A stretch of 64,000 nt of DNA from Mycobacterium gordonae. GTDB taxonomy: Bacteria; Actinomycetota; Actinomycetes; Mycobacteriales; Mycobacteriaceae. Made by a program: the position numbers and the translations under genes. Location of the stretch: contig NZ_CP070973.1 in assembly GCF_017086405.1 (NCBI RefSeq), forward strand, positions 2,108,001 to 2,172,000. The letters are read 5' to 3'. Below, in pieces: positions 16,713 through 25,047 of this stretch (its first letter is position 1; each line of letters begins with the position of its first letter). Below the pieces are notes generated by a model. It did no database searches, had not been told where the DNA came from, and worked only from the letters and a program-made list of their open reading frames with translations.

Positions 16713-17339
16713 TCAGCTTCCGCAGAGCTTGCGGGCCAGGCTCGCCCACGCCTCGCCCAATGTCTGTGGGGTGTGGCCGCGCTGCGTGATCTGGTGCTCG
16801 ACATAGCCGACGTCGAGCAGCGCCAGCAGCGCGTCGGTCTGGATGTCGAGGTCTCCCGTCGTGTGCGCGGCTTGCAACAGCATCCGTACGTGGGTGCGCA
16901 GCACGACGGCGGCGCCCACATGGCGCATGTGCGGGTCTCGACTTGCCGCCGACATCAGCTCGTGGTGGGTGTGCGCGAACTGGATGCGTTCCCGGCCGAA
17001 GGCAATGAGCCTCTCCAACGGCGGCGCATCCGGGCCCAGCGGCGGTGGGCCGAAGAGAAATGACTGTTGGCTGGCCTTCTCGTCTTCGTCGAGCAGCACC
17101 AGCATGAGACCCGATCGGCTGCCGAACCGGCGGAACAAGGTTCCCTTGCCGACGCCGGCGGCGGCGGCGATGTCGTCCATGGTTACGGCGTGGGCGCCGC
17201 GTTGGGCCACCAGCTGACGCGCCGCGCCCAGCAGCAACGCGCGGTTTCGCGCGGCGTCGCTTCGTTCCGGCAGCGGTTCGGTGGTGAGGTCTTCGAGGGC
17301 AGACAGCCGCAATTCACCCGGCTCGTCGACTCTGCCCAC
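16713..17339 (-). CDS. TetR regulator preceding dinB2
   Basis: A 208-aa TetR protein (Rv3055 position) with helix-turn-helix AVTMDDIAAAAGVGKGTLFRRFGSRSGLMLVLL at about 50-85 and a helical ligand domain. It is divergent from the FMN reductase gene at 17428 and immediately upstream of dinB2. The palindrome at 17369-17382 in the shared promoter is its probable operator, so it may couple the reductase and dinB2 to a redox or xenobiotic signal. Confidence 0.85.
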   Translation of the reverse strand: MGRVDEPGELRLSALEDLTTEPLPERSDAARNRALLLGAARQLVAQRGAHAVTMDDIAAAAGVGKGTLFRRFGSRSGLMLVLLDEDEKASQQSFLFGPPPLGPDAPPLERLIAFGRERIQFAHTHHELMSAASRDPHMRHVGAAVVLRTHVRMLLQAAHTTGDLDIQTDALLALLDVGYVEHQITQRGHTPQTLGEAWASLARKLCGS

Positions 17340-17368
17340 TCTTGAACTTTAACCCGCGTGGAATAAAA

Positions 17369-17382
17369 CGGACTGCAGTCCG
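17369..17382. promoter_or_regulatory. 14-bp perfect palindrome, TetR operator candidate
   Basis: CGGACTGCAGTCCG lies 29 bp before the TetR start and 45 bp before the reductase start. Its central position and perfect symmetry fit autoregulation by the TetR protein at 16713-17339. Confidence 0.6.
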
Positions 17383-17427
17383 CTTGATCGGTGCAAAGAT
17401 GTAGACAACAACCGAAGGGGACTGGAA

Positions 17428-17988
17428 GTGGCTGAAATCAAGATCTTGGCCCTGGTGGGCAGCCTGCGCGCGGGGTCGGTCAACCGGCAGATCGCCGACC
17501 TGGCTGCCCAGTTGGCCCCCGAAGGGGTCACTGTCGCGGTGTTTGAAGGGCTGGGCGAGATCCCCTTCTACAACGAGGACATCGACGATGCGATGAACAG
17601 CGAACTTGACCGAGCGCCGGCCCAGGCGGTGGCGTTGCGGGCTGCGGCCGCCGATGCCGACGCCGCCCTGGTGATCACGCCCGAGTACAACGGGACCATT
17701 CCCGCCGTCGTGAAGAATGCCATCGACTGGCTCTCTCGTCCTTTCGGCGACGGTGCGTTGAAGGGCAAGCCGTTGGCGGTGATCGGCGGCTCGATGGGGC
17801 GGTACGGCGGAGTGTGGGCGCACGACGAAACCCGCAAGTCGTTCGGTATCGCCGGGGCCCGGGTGAGCGACGCGATCAAGCTCTCGGTGCCGTTGCAGAC
17901 CCTGGGTGGCAGCGCACCCGCAGACCACGCCGAGTTGTCGGCGAGCGTGCGCGACGTGATCGGCAAGCTCGCCGCAGAGGTTGGCTGA
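17428..17988 (+). CDS. NADPH-dependent FMN reductase family protein
   Basis: This 186-aa flavodoxin-fold protein has the phosphate-binding loop LVGSLRAGSVNRQIADL, the FMN-contact motif TPEYNGTIPAVVKNAIDWLSRP and GGSMGRYGGVWA. It belongs to the ChrR/ArsH-like NAD(P)H:quinone or chromate reductases and corresponds to Rv3054c. Likely role is two-electron reduction of quinones or xenobiotics in the cytosol. GTG follows AGGGGACTGGAA. It is probably repressed by the divergent TetR protein. Confidence 0.85.
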   Translation: MAEIKILALVGSLRAGSVNRQIADLAAQLAPEGVTVAVFEGLGEIPFYNEDIDDAMNSELDRAPAQAVALRAAAADADAALVITPEYNGTIPAVVKNAIDWLSRPFGDGALKGKPLAVIGGSMGRYGGVWAHDETRKSFGIAGARVSDAIKLSVPLQTLGGSAPADHAELSASVRDVIGKLAAEVG

Positions 17989-18533
17989 ACCGTTTGCATC
18001 GCGCCGCTGGGGCCGGCCCAATTCTCTCCTCAAGGCCGTCGGCGCTCTCGCCGGCGGCTTTGCTGGTAGCGGCGGGAGCGGCCGCGCGGGCGGGGTTGTC
18101 GGTGGTCGCTGATATATCTCTGTTCCATGCCTACCTGCACGCTCGCGCGGAGATGCCAGAGCCGCGATTTTGTGATCTGCGACACGCCCGGGCGACACGC
18201 GCGACACGGCTTACGACCTGCGAATTTCAGAAATGTTATTCAGAACATCTTGTACCTCTTCATGTTGTCACCCCCTAGGTGTAGTGTTTCCAAGCACCGG
18301 CAGATCCCAGGTTCACCTAGTCCCGATCAGGTCCCAACCGCCAGGCGGGGCGCGATGAACTTCCCGGAATCGCAGCGCGCATGTCGAGCCAGGTCAGCTC
18401 GAAGCCAGCGTCCGCACGATGGGAATCTGGGGGCTCGCCGGGGCGCTGAATATAGCGCGGCGGTACCAATCCAGTCGTTGCCCATTCTTAGCCCATCCCC
18501 GTCCACTCTTCCCCGCAAAGGAGCGGTACAGCC
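17989..18533. other. nrdHIE upstream region and long leader
   Basis: About 545 bases without a convincing gene. The first 240 bases show nothing recognised. Paired NrdR-like boxes at 18240-18255 and 18272-18287 mark the promoter; the second overlaps a TAGTGT -10-like hexamer. If transcription begins near 18290-18295, nrdH would have a leader of about 240 nt. No known riboswitch signature was recognised in it. Confidence 0.5.
18240..18287. promoter_or_regulatory. Paired NrdR-like boxes upstream of nrdHIE
   Basis: Box 1 TCAGAACATCTTGTAC at 18240-18255 and box 2 CCCCTAGGTGTAGTGT at 18272-18287 start 32 bp apart, the three-helical-turn spacing usual for NrdR. Each matches about 10 of 16 positions of the acaCwAtATaTwgtgt consensus. 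Box 2 is 15/16 identical to box 2 upstream of nrdF2 at 33071. Confidence 0.6.
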
Positions 18534-18773
18534 ATGAGCATCACCGTTTACAGCAAGCCCGCCTGCGTGCAGTGCGTCGCCACCTACAAGGCGCTGGACA
18601 AGCAGGGCATCGACTACCGGAAGGTAGACATCACCCTGGACCCCGAGGCGCGCGACTACGTGATGGCGCTCGGCTACCTGCAGGCGCCCGTGGTGGTGGC
18701 CGACAACGCCCACTGGTCGGGTTTCCGGCCCGACCGCATCAAGGCGCTCGCCGAAACGGCGATGAGCGCCTAG
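18534..18773 (+). CDS. nrdH: NrdH glutaredoxin-like redoxin
   Basis: A 79-aa thioredoxin-fold protein with the active site CVQC at residues 11-14, the PAVV-type cis-proline segment LQAPVVV and the C-terminal HWSGFRPDRIKAL that allows reduction by thioredoxin reductase. It reduces the class Ib ribonucleotide reductase NrdE. ATG at 18534 follows AAAGGAGCGG. It is the first gene of nrdHIE, 39 bp before nrdI. Confidence 0.95.
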   Translation: MSITVYSKPACVQCVATYKALDKQGIDYRKVDITLDPEARDYVMALGYLQAPVVVADNAHWSGFRPDRIKALAETAMSA

Positions 18774-18812
18774 TACGGCAGACGAACAGACTGAGGAAGG
18801 GTTGCGTGCGCG

Positions 18813-19286
18813 ATGGACGTCTCAGAGATCGCGGTGCGCAACCTGGTGTATTTCTCCTCAGTGTCGGAGAACACCCATCGCTTCGTGCAGAAGCTGGGTG
18901 TTCCCGCCACGCGGATACCGCTGCATGGCCGCATCGAGGTCGACGAACCGTACGTGCTGGTGCTGCCCACGTACGGCGGCGGCCGGGCTACCCCGAACAT
19001 CAATGACGGCGGCTACGTACCCAAGCAGGTCATCGCCTTCTTGAACAACGAGCACAACCGCTCACTGATCCGCGGCGTCATCGCCGCTGGAAACAACAAC
19101 TTCGGTGCCGAATTCGCCTACGCGGGCAACGTGATCTCCCGCAAATGCGGTGTTCCGTACCTCTACCGGTTCGAACTCATGGGCACCGAGGACGACGTGG
19201 CCGCCGTTCGCGCGGGCCTCGCTCAATTCTGGGCTCAATATTGGAAGGAACAGACGTGCCACCAACCGTCATTGCAGAGCCTGTAA
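18813..19286 (+). CDS. nrdI: NrdI flavodoxin-like protein
   Basis: A 157-aa flavodoxin-type protein with the FMN loop [20 protein letters not shown] and the GNNNFG segment characteristic of NrdI. It supplies the oxidant for assembly of the dimanganese-tyrosyl radical in NrdF. Its 3-prime end overlaps the start of nrdE by 31 bp, indicating coupled translation; this makes the C-terminal tail ([12 protein letters not shown]) slightly longer than usual. Confidence 0.93.
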   Translation: MDVSEIAVRNLVYFSSVSENTHRFVQKLGVPATRIPLHGRIEVDEPYVLVLPTYGGGRATPNINDGGYVPKQVIAFLNNEHNRSLIRGVIAAGNNNFGAEFAYAGNVISRKCGVPYLYRFELMGTEDDVAAVRAGLAQFWAQYWKEQTCHQPSLQSL

Positions 19287-21421
19287 CCGCCGGCGTGCAC
19301 GGGTTGCCCGATGAAACGGACTACCACGCGCTGAACGCGAGGCTGAATCTGTACGACGCGGACGGCAAGATTCAGTTCGACAAGGACGTACTCGCCGCAC
19401 GCCAGTACTTCCTCGAGCACGTCAACCAGAACACGGTCTTCTTCCACAACCAGGACGAGAAACTCGACTACCTGATTCGCGAGAACTACTACGAGAGAGA
19501 GGTTCTCGACCAGTACTCGCGTAATTTCGTCAAGAGTTTGCTCGACCGCGCCTACGCCAAGAAGTTCCGCTTCCCGACGTTTTTGGGCGCGTTCAAGTAC
19601 TACACGTCCTACACGCTGAAGACCTTCGACGGGAAGCGCTACCTCGAGCGTTTCGAGGACCGCGTCGTGATGGTCTCGCTGACTCTGGCCGCTGGCGACA
19701 CCGGACTGGCCGAGAAGCTGGTAGACGAGATCATCGACGGCCGTTTCCAGCCGGCCACCCCGACCTTCCTGAACTCGGGTAAGAAACAGCGCGGCGAGCC
19801 GGTGAGCTGCTTTTTGCTGCGCATCGAGGACAACATGGAGTCGATCGGGCGATCCATCAACTCCGCGCTGCAGCTGTCCAAGCGCGGTGGGGGAGTTGCC
19901 TTGCTGCTGAGCAATATCCGCGAGCACGGCGCGCCGATCAAGAACATCGAGAACCAGTCCTCGGGGGTCATCCCGATCATGAAGCTGCTCGAGGACTCCT
20001 TCTCTTATGCGAACCAGTTGGGAGCGCGCCAAGGCGCCGGCGCGGTGTACCTCAACGCCCATCACCCCGACATCTACCGCTTCCTGGACACCAAGCGGGA
20101 GAACGCCGACGAGAAGATCCGGATCAAGACACTGAGCCTGGGTGTGGTGATCCCCGACATCACCTTCGAGCTGGCCAAGAAGAACGAGGACATGTACCTG
20201 TTCTCGCCGTATGACGTCGAACGGGTCTACGGCATGGCATTCGCCGACATCTCGGTCACCGAAAAGTACTACGAGATGGTCGATGACGGGCGTATCCGCA
20301 AAACCAAGATTAAGGCCCGCGAGTTCTTCCAGACGCTGGCCGAGTTGCAGTTCGAGTCCGGCTACCCCTACATCATGTTCGAGGACACGGTGAACCGGGC
20401 AAACCCCATCGAGGGCAAGATCACGCACTCGAACCTGTGCTCGGAGATCCTTCAGGTGTCCACGCCGTCGTTGTTCAACGACGACTTGTCATACGCCAAA
20501 GTGGGCAAAGACATCTCGTGCAACCTCGGGTCGCTGAACATCGCCAAGACGATGGACTCGCCGGACTTCGCGCAGACCATCGAGGTGGCGATCCGCGCGC
20601 TGACCGCGGTGAGCGACCAGACCCACATCACCTCGGTGCCATCAATCGAGCAGGGCAACAACGACTCTCACGCGATCGGGCTGGGGCAGATGAACCTGCA
20701 CGGCTACCTCGCCCGCGAGCAGATCTTCTACGGCTCCGAAGAAGGCGTCGACTTCACCAACATCTACTTCTACACGGTGCTCTACCATGCGCTGCGCGCC
20801 TCCAACGGCATCGCGATCGAACGCGGCACCCGCTTCAAGGGTTTCGAGCGGTCCAAGTACGCCTCGGGGGAGTTCTTCGACAAGTACACCGAGCAGGTGT
20901 GGGAGCCGGCGACCGATAAGGTGCGCCAGCTCTTCGCCGACGCGGGTATCCGCATCCCGAACCAAGAGGATTGGAAGCGGCTCAAGGAGTCGGTGCAGAC
21001 GCACGGCATCTACAACCAGAACTTGCAGGCGGTGCCGCCGACCGGGTCGATCTCCTACATCAACCACTCGACGTCGTCGATCCACCCGATCGTGTCCAAG
21101 GTGGAGATCCGTAAGGAAGGCAAGATCGGCCGGGTCTACTACCCGGCGCCCTACATGACCAACGACAACCTGCAGTACTACCAGGACGCGTACGAGATCG
21201 GCTACGAGAAGATCATCGACACCTACGCCGCGGCCACCCAGCACGTGGACCAGGGGCTGTCGCTGACGCTGTTCTTCAAAGACACGGCCACCACGCGGGA
21301 CGTCAATAAAGCGCAGATCTACGCCTGGCGCAAGGGAATCAAGACGCTGTACTACATCCGGCTGCGGCAGATGGCACTGGAAGGGACCGAGGTCGAGGGC
21401 TGCGTGTCCTGCATGCTCTAG
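19256..21421 (+). CDS. nrdE: Class Ib ribonucleotide reductase large subunit
   Basis: This 721-aa catalytic subunit reduces ribonucleoside diphosphates with NrdF and NrdH. Visible are the N-terminal [33 protein letters not shown], the thiyl-radical/catalytic loop with SNLCSEILQ and the redox-active C-terminal CVSCML. The GTG start follows GGAAGGAA and gives an N-terminus PPTVIAEPV like that of M. tuberculosis NrdE. The stop lies only 25 bp from the convergent stop of lanM, which marks the edge of the lanthipeptide insert. Confidence 0.95.
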   Translation: MPPTVIAEPVTAGVHGLPDETDYHALNARLNLYDADGKIQFDKDVLAARQYFLEHVNQNTVFFHNQDEKLDYLIRENYYEREVLDQYSRNFVKSLLDRAYAKKFRFPTFLGAFKYYTSYTLKTFDGKRYLERFEDRVVMVSLTLAAGDTGLAEKLVDEIIDGRFQPATPTFLNSGKKQRGEPVSCFLLRIEDNMESIGRSINSALQLSKRGGGVALLLSNIREHGAPIKNIENQSSGVIPIMKLLEDSFSYANQLGARQGAGAVYLNAHHPDIYRFLDTKRENADEKIRIKTLSLGVVIPDITFELAKKNEDMYLFSPYDVERVYGMAFADISVTEKYYEMVDDGRIRKTKIKAREFFQTLAELQFESGYPYIMFEDTVNRANPIEGKITHSNLCSEILQVSTPSLFNDDLSYAKVGKDISCNLGSLNIAKTMDSPDFAQTIEVAIRALTAVSDQTHITSVPSIEQGNNDSHAIGLGQMNLHGYLAREQIFYGSEEGVDFTNIYFYTVLYHALRASNGIAIERGTRFKGFERSKYASGEFFDKYTEQVWEPATDKVRQLFADAGIRIPNQEDWKRLKESVQTHGIYNQNLQAVPPTGSISYINHSTSSIHPIVSKVEIRKEGKIGRVYYPAPYMTNDNLQYYQDAYEIGYEKIIDTYAAATQHVDQGLSLTLFFKDTATTRDVNKAQIYAWRKGIKTLYYIRLRQMALEGTEVEGCVSCML

Positions 21422-21446
21422 AGTCGGTGCCCCCGGGCCGGATCGT

Positions 21447-24400
21447 TCATTCCCACATCAAGACGTTGGGAAGGGCCGGGGCTACACGCCGCAACGACGT
21501 GTACCCCGCCCCTGCGACGCCGCGGAACAAGCCGAGGTTGAACTGGCTGGTGCCGCTGCTCCAGCGATACGTTCCTCGTTCCCGGGCGGTGAGCACAACC
21601 GACAACAGCCACTGCGAGGCACGGTCGCGCAGCGCATGGTCGCCGAGCACATCGCTTGCCTCCCAAAGTAATTCGACACTGCCCAGTGTGCCGCAACACA
21701 GGGTGTCGGTCGGGGCGGGCCATGCGCGAGCGGTAGCGGTGAGCGCGTGGCCGATATCGGTCCGCAACACGTCACCCGGCACCACGGCATACCCGGTCAT
21801 TGCGGCGCGAGCCAGCCCGATGCCAGGAGCGCCATGGCACCACTTGCAGGGCCATGCCGCCGGGTCGCTGCGCAAGTCCGGCCAGTTGCCTCGCTGCGCA
21901 TCGAAGGAGGCGTTCTCGAAGGCCAGGCATTCCCGTGCCGCGTCGGCGAATTCGTCGGATCCGGTGACCGAGGACAGCGACGCCAACGCGTAGGCGAAGC
22001 CGGCCGCCCCGTGTGACATCCCGTTGATCGGGCGGGCGAATCCGGGCGTGAGCCAGGTGCGCTGTGCGGGTGCTCCGACGCGGCTCTGGGCCAGCAGGTG
22101 CTTGCCGCAGCGGATGGCGCGCGCGAGCGCGTCGCCGGAGCCGGTCTGCCGGTGCAGTCGAAGTAAGCCCAGAATGGCGCCGGCGCTACCGCCCAGGACG
22201 TCGAGTTGTCGATCGGCCGCGATGAGCTCGTCGGTGACCAGCTCCGCTATCCGGTGAGCGTCCGCGAGCAGCCCGCTGTCGCCGAGCAGGTCCGCGACGA
22301 CTGCCAGGCCGTACACGATCGATCCCAGTCCGAAGCCGCCACCCAGGCCCAGCAAGCGGGCAACGCGGCCCGGGTTGCGACCGTGCAGCCGTTCCCGAAG
22401 GTCGGCCAGCGCCGCAACGGCGAGGTCGCGCGAGGACGCCGAACCTGTGACTGCCGCGTGCGCGGCAAGGAAGAGGGCTATGCCGCAAGTGCCGTTGTAG
22501 AGATCGTGCCCGAGCGCGACGAGTTGTGATACCTCGTTATCGCCCAGCCAGTCCAGCCCGATCCATGCCGCGTCGGAGTTGCCGTGAAAGGCATGCTGGC
22601 TCAGGGTTTTCACGGCCGCTTCGGCCGCCGCGTGGAACGCGTCCTCGCTCGTTGCGCCGGCGCTGCCGTCGTTGTTCAGCGGTGCGAGTGTCAAGCGGGG
22701 CACCTGGCGCCTGAGCGTGGCGGTGCTGACCTCGATCACTTCGGTTTGCCGTGCGATCTGAGCCTCGTCCAGATCCAGTAGGCGCCCGCACGCGCGATCC
22801 CGACCCGACGGACCCGTCGTGGCGACCGACGTCCCGAACGCGTCCGCGATCTCGTTGCCGTCGCTGCCCATCACGAAATGCGGCACATTCAGCTCCACGA
22901 TCGCGGCGCGCTCGGCGGACTGCAACGGCCACAGGGGATCGGAGTCCCGCTCCCAATCGGAGAGCCTGGCGGTGAAATCCGCCTGAGCCGACCACACCGC
23001 GCCATCATCCATCGCGCGGTGATCTCGCAGCCGCTCGAGCAGCATGTAGTAGAACCGCGTGGGCCGCAGGACCTTTCGCACGGTCAGACCGGCGAATCGG
23101 CCGAAGAGATCTTCCGGGCGCTGCTGTTGCAGGAACGTCGCGTAGTCACGAAAGCCCGACGCCAGATCGTCGACGTAGTCGCCCGGCAGGGCATATCGGC
23201 CCCCGAACTGGGGCAGGTTCGGCAGAGTCGCCTCGGCCTGGGCAATCAGCTCCGGACGCATGGCGTCGGTGTTGATGTCCCTCCAGGCGAGTGCGCTGCG
23301 TGACTTCGAGTCGGAGGCTATGCCGCCGATCGAGAAAATTTCGTTGGACTGCGAACCGTACACAGGAAGCAAGCCCACCGTCATGACCGAATTGTTGATC
23401 GCTGCGTGGGCGGCCTCCACGGCGACGCCGGGCCGATCCGCGGCACTGCTGACCTCCGGCGATGGGTCTGCCTGCAGAATCATTTCCAGATCGATGGGTA
23501 CCGGGTGGTCGCCGTCGGCGATGACGTTCTCCTGGTGCATATCGACGCCGGCGAAGCAGTAGAAGAGCGCCAGCCATGCACCGGTGCGCCGAAAGAATCG
23601 CGGAAAGCCTTGGCCGTCAGCACAACTCGGGTGGCGAACATATTCAGCCCAGCCATATCCGTCGCATGCGAGAACTCTGACTGCTTTCAGTGCGATGGGC
23701 GCCCTCGGGTTGAGCTCATCGATCATCGAGTGCCAGGCGGCGTCCACCCGCAGGTCCTTGGGCTTGTAGACGACCCGTTGGTCGTCGTCGAAGGTGATGA
23801 CTCGCACGGTGCGGCCGAGGTTGTGTGGATCGGAAAGGCTGCCATCGATGCTGCGGATATCGGCACTGGCGCCGGGTGCGAGCAGCTGGCGTCGGATCGC
23901 GGGGAGATCGTCATGGAGCCGGGTGAGCAACTCACGTGAGGACTCGAGCCATTGCCGGGTCAGTGCCGCCATCAGCCGCAACAGGACTGGCTTGTCGTCG
24001 AAAAGCCGACGCAGCCCGCCCGATCTCATGTTGGCAATGAACTCGTCGTAGCGGGCAGTCGAACCCGACGGTAACGGTGCACCGTCGCCTTGGCGAGCGT
24101 GCACGAAACGCTCGTACAGCGCCGGGGCTGCGAGTCTGGACAGCTCGACGACCAGACAGCGGCGCAAGCCCACTCGCACTCCCGGGCCCAGGGCGGCGCC
24201 GACGGCCGGGTCCAGGCCCTGCCATAGACGCGCGTCCGCCTGGCGGACAACAGGTTCGAGCAGTTCTTCGAAGGCCTGGCGATCCGTCTCGGACACAACA
24301 GTTCTCGCTACGTCATCGGTGTCTTCACTCAACGCCGCGGCAATCCAGGCGGCGTCTTGCATCCAGGACGGCGCAGGCCGGGAAGGGTTGCGGCGGACCG

Positions 24401-24689
24401 TGGCGAACTTTGCCAGCACGCTTGCCAACGACAATCCGTCGCGCTCGAGTCGCCTGGCCAATAGCGTCCAGTCTCCGCTTGCCGACGAGCGGCACCATGC
24501 GGCCAGGCGGCGGGCGGCCAGATCGCTATCGCTCTTCTGGCCCGGCAGCGGCTCGAAGCGATCCGAAAGCAGCTCGTCAATTGTCGCCGCGCGAGAAATC
24601 AAGCGTTCGTGGTCTGCCTGCATCTCACTGTCCCAGGGGTCCGTCTCGTCGCGATCAGGGTAGACCGACACGGAGTCCGCGGTGTCCAC
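21447..24689 (-). CDS. lanM: Class II lanthipeptide synthetase LanM, CCG type
   Basis: This 1080-aa enzyme joins an N-terminal dehydratase domain (about 150-560; VITFDDDQRVVYKPKDLRVD, and ENVIADGDHPVPIDLEMILQ with the kinase-like catalytic residues) to a C-terminal LanC cyclase (about 700-1075; GMSHGAAGFAYALASL, KWCHGAPGI, LCCGTLG). It should phosphorylate and eliminate Ser/Thr of a precursor and close thioether rings. Zinc ligands would be Cys951, Cys998 and Cys999; the CCG instead of CHG is the three-cysteine site known from ProcM-like enzymes of broad substrate scope. The GTG start is approximate, with ATG at 24623 possible. The precursor gene is divergent at 24880. No LanT transporter is present. 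Confidence 0.92.
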   Translation of the reverse strand: MDTADSVSVYPDRDETDPWDSEMQADHERLISRAATIDELLSDRFEPLPGQKSDSDLAARRLAAWCRSSASGDWTLLARRLERDGLSLASVLAKFATVRRNPSRPAPSWMQDAAWIAAALSEDTDDVARTVVSETDRQAFEELLEPVVRQADARLWQGLDPAVGAALGPGVRVGLRRCLVVELSRLAAPALYERFVHARQGDGAPLPSGSTARYDEFIANMRSGGLRRLFDDKPVLLRLMAALTRQWLESSRELLTRLHDDLPAIRRQLLAPGASADIRSIDGSLSDPHNLGRTVRVITFDDDQRVVYKPKDLRVDAAWHSMIDELNPRAPIALKAVRVLACDGYGWAEYVRHPSCADGQGFPRFFRRTGAWLALFYCFAGVDMHQENVIADGDHPVPIDLEMILQADPSPEVSSAADRPGVAVEAAHAAINNSVMTVGLLPVYGSQSNEIFSIGGIASDSKSRSALAWRDINTDAMRPELIAQAEATLPNLPQFGGRYALPGDYVDDLASGFRDYATFLQQQRPEDLFGRFAGLTVRKVLRPTRFYYMLLERLRDHRAMDDGAVWSAQADFTARLSDWERDSDPLWPLQSAERAAIVELNVPHFVMGSDGNEIADAFGTSVATTGPSGRDRACGRLLDLDEAQIARQTEVIEVSTATLRRQVPRLTLAPLNNDGSAGATSEDAFHAAAEAAVKTLSQHAFHGNSDAAWIGLDWLGDNEVSQLVALGHDLYNGTCGIALFLAAHAAVTGSASSRDLAVAALADLRERLHGRNPGRVARLLGLGGGFGLGSIVYGLAVVADLLGDSGLLADAHRIAELVTDELIAADRQLDVLGGSAGAILGLLRLHRQTGSGDALARAIRCGKHLLAQSRVGAPAQRTWLTPGFARPINGMSHGAAGFAYALASLSSVTGSDEFADAARECLAFENASFDAQRGNWPDLRSDPAAWPCKWCHGAPGIGLARAAMTGYAVVPGDVLRTDIGHALTATARAWPAPTDTLCCGTLGSVELLWEASDVLGDHALRDRASQWLLSVVLTARERGTYRWSSGTSQFNLGLFRGVAGAGYTSLRRVAPALPNVLMWE

Positions 24690-24720
24690 CGATCGGGGGA
24701 CACGAAGATCCTCCGTCCGG

Positions 24721-24741
24721 AGGACACCGCGGGGGTGTCCT
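24721..24741. promoter_or_regulatory. Hairpin in the lanM-lanA intergenic region
   Basis: AGGACACC at 24721-24728 and GGTGTCCT at 24734-24741 form a perfect 8-bp inverted repeat with a five-base loop, 32 bp before the lanM start. It could be an operator or a structure in the lanM leader. Confidence 0.4.
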
Positions 24742-24767
24742 GACTGTTATATTTAGCGCACCTTAAG

Positions 24768-24803
24768 GATTCGTATAGCGGTCAGTAGAGATTCGTATTG
24801 CGG
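24768..24803. promoter_or_regulatory. Tandem direct repeats upstream of the lanthipeptide precursor
   Basis: GATTCGTATAGCGG at 24768-24781 and GATTCGTATTGCGG at 24790-24803 differ at one base and recur every 22 bp, two helical turns. They lie 77 bp before the precursor start. Such direct repeats are typical binding sites for SARP or response-regulator activators; no such gene is in the cassette. Confidence 0.55.
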
Positions 24804-24879
24804 ATCGCAAGAAGGTATTTCAGCACCACAGTTCTGCCGACTCAGCGACCGGGATTCGGCTCAGTGAAGGGACCATGCC

Positions 24880-25008
24880 ATGAGCACTGCTCGTACTCTC
24901 GACCACGCCAGCGACGTATTCACCCGCAGCATTTCCGACGAAGCACTTGAATTGGCGGGCGACATGTCAGTGGGCGCCCAGGTCGTTTTCACCAGCTGGC
25001 CTTGCTGA
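24880..25008 (+). CDS. lanA: Class II lanthipeptide precursor peptide
   Basis: A 42-aa peptide with an acidic, helical leader (SISDEALELAGDMS) ending at a VGA double-glycine-type cleavage site after Ala33, followed by the predicted core QVVFTSWPC. The core has Thr38 and Ser39 for dehydration and one terminal Cys42, allowing a single lanthionine or methyllanthionine ring. AAGGGA precedes ATG at 24880; another ATG at 24875 is out of frame. It is divergent from lanM and convergent with the CPBP gene, whose stop is 39 bp away. Assignment rests on leader style and its place beside lanM; no match to a known lantibiotic core is claimed. Confidence 0.8.
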   Translation: MSTARTLDHASDVFTRSISDEALELAGDMSVGAQVVFTSWPC

Positions 25009-25047
25009 CGGCGCCGCTTGTGTCATTCCGATGGCCGCTCGTCATCG

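Noticed and set aside
24875..24877. Earlier ATG as start of the lanthipeptide precursor.
   Set aside because: It is in a different frame and gives no leader-core arrangement; the ribosome site also fits 24880.
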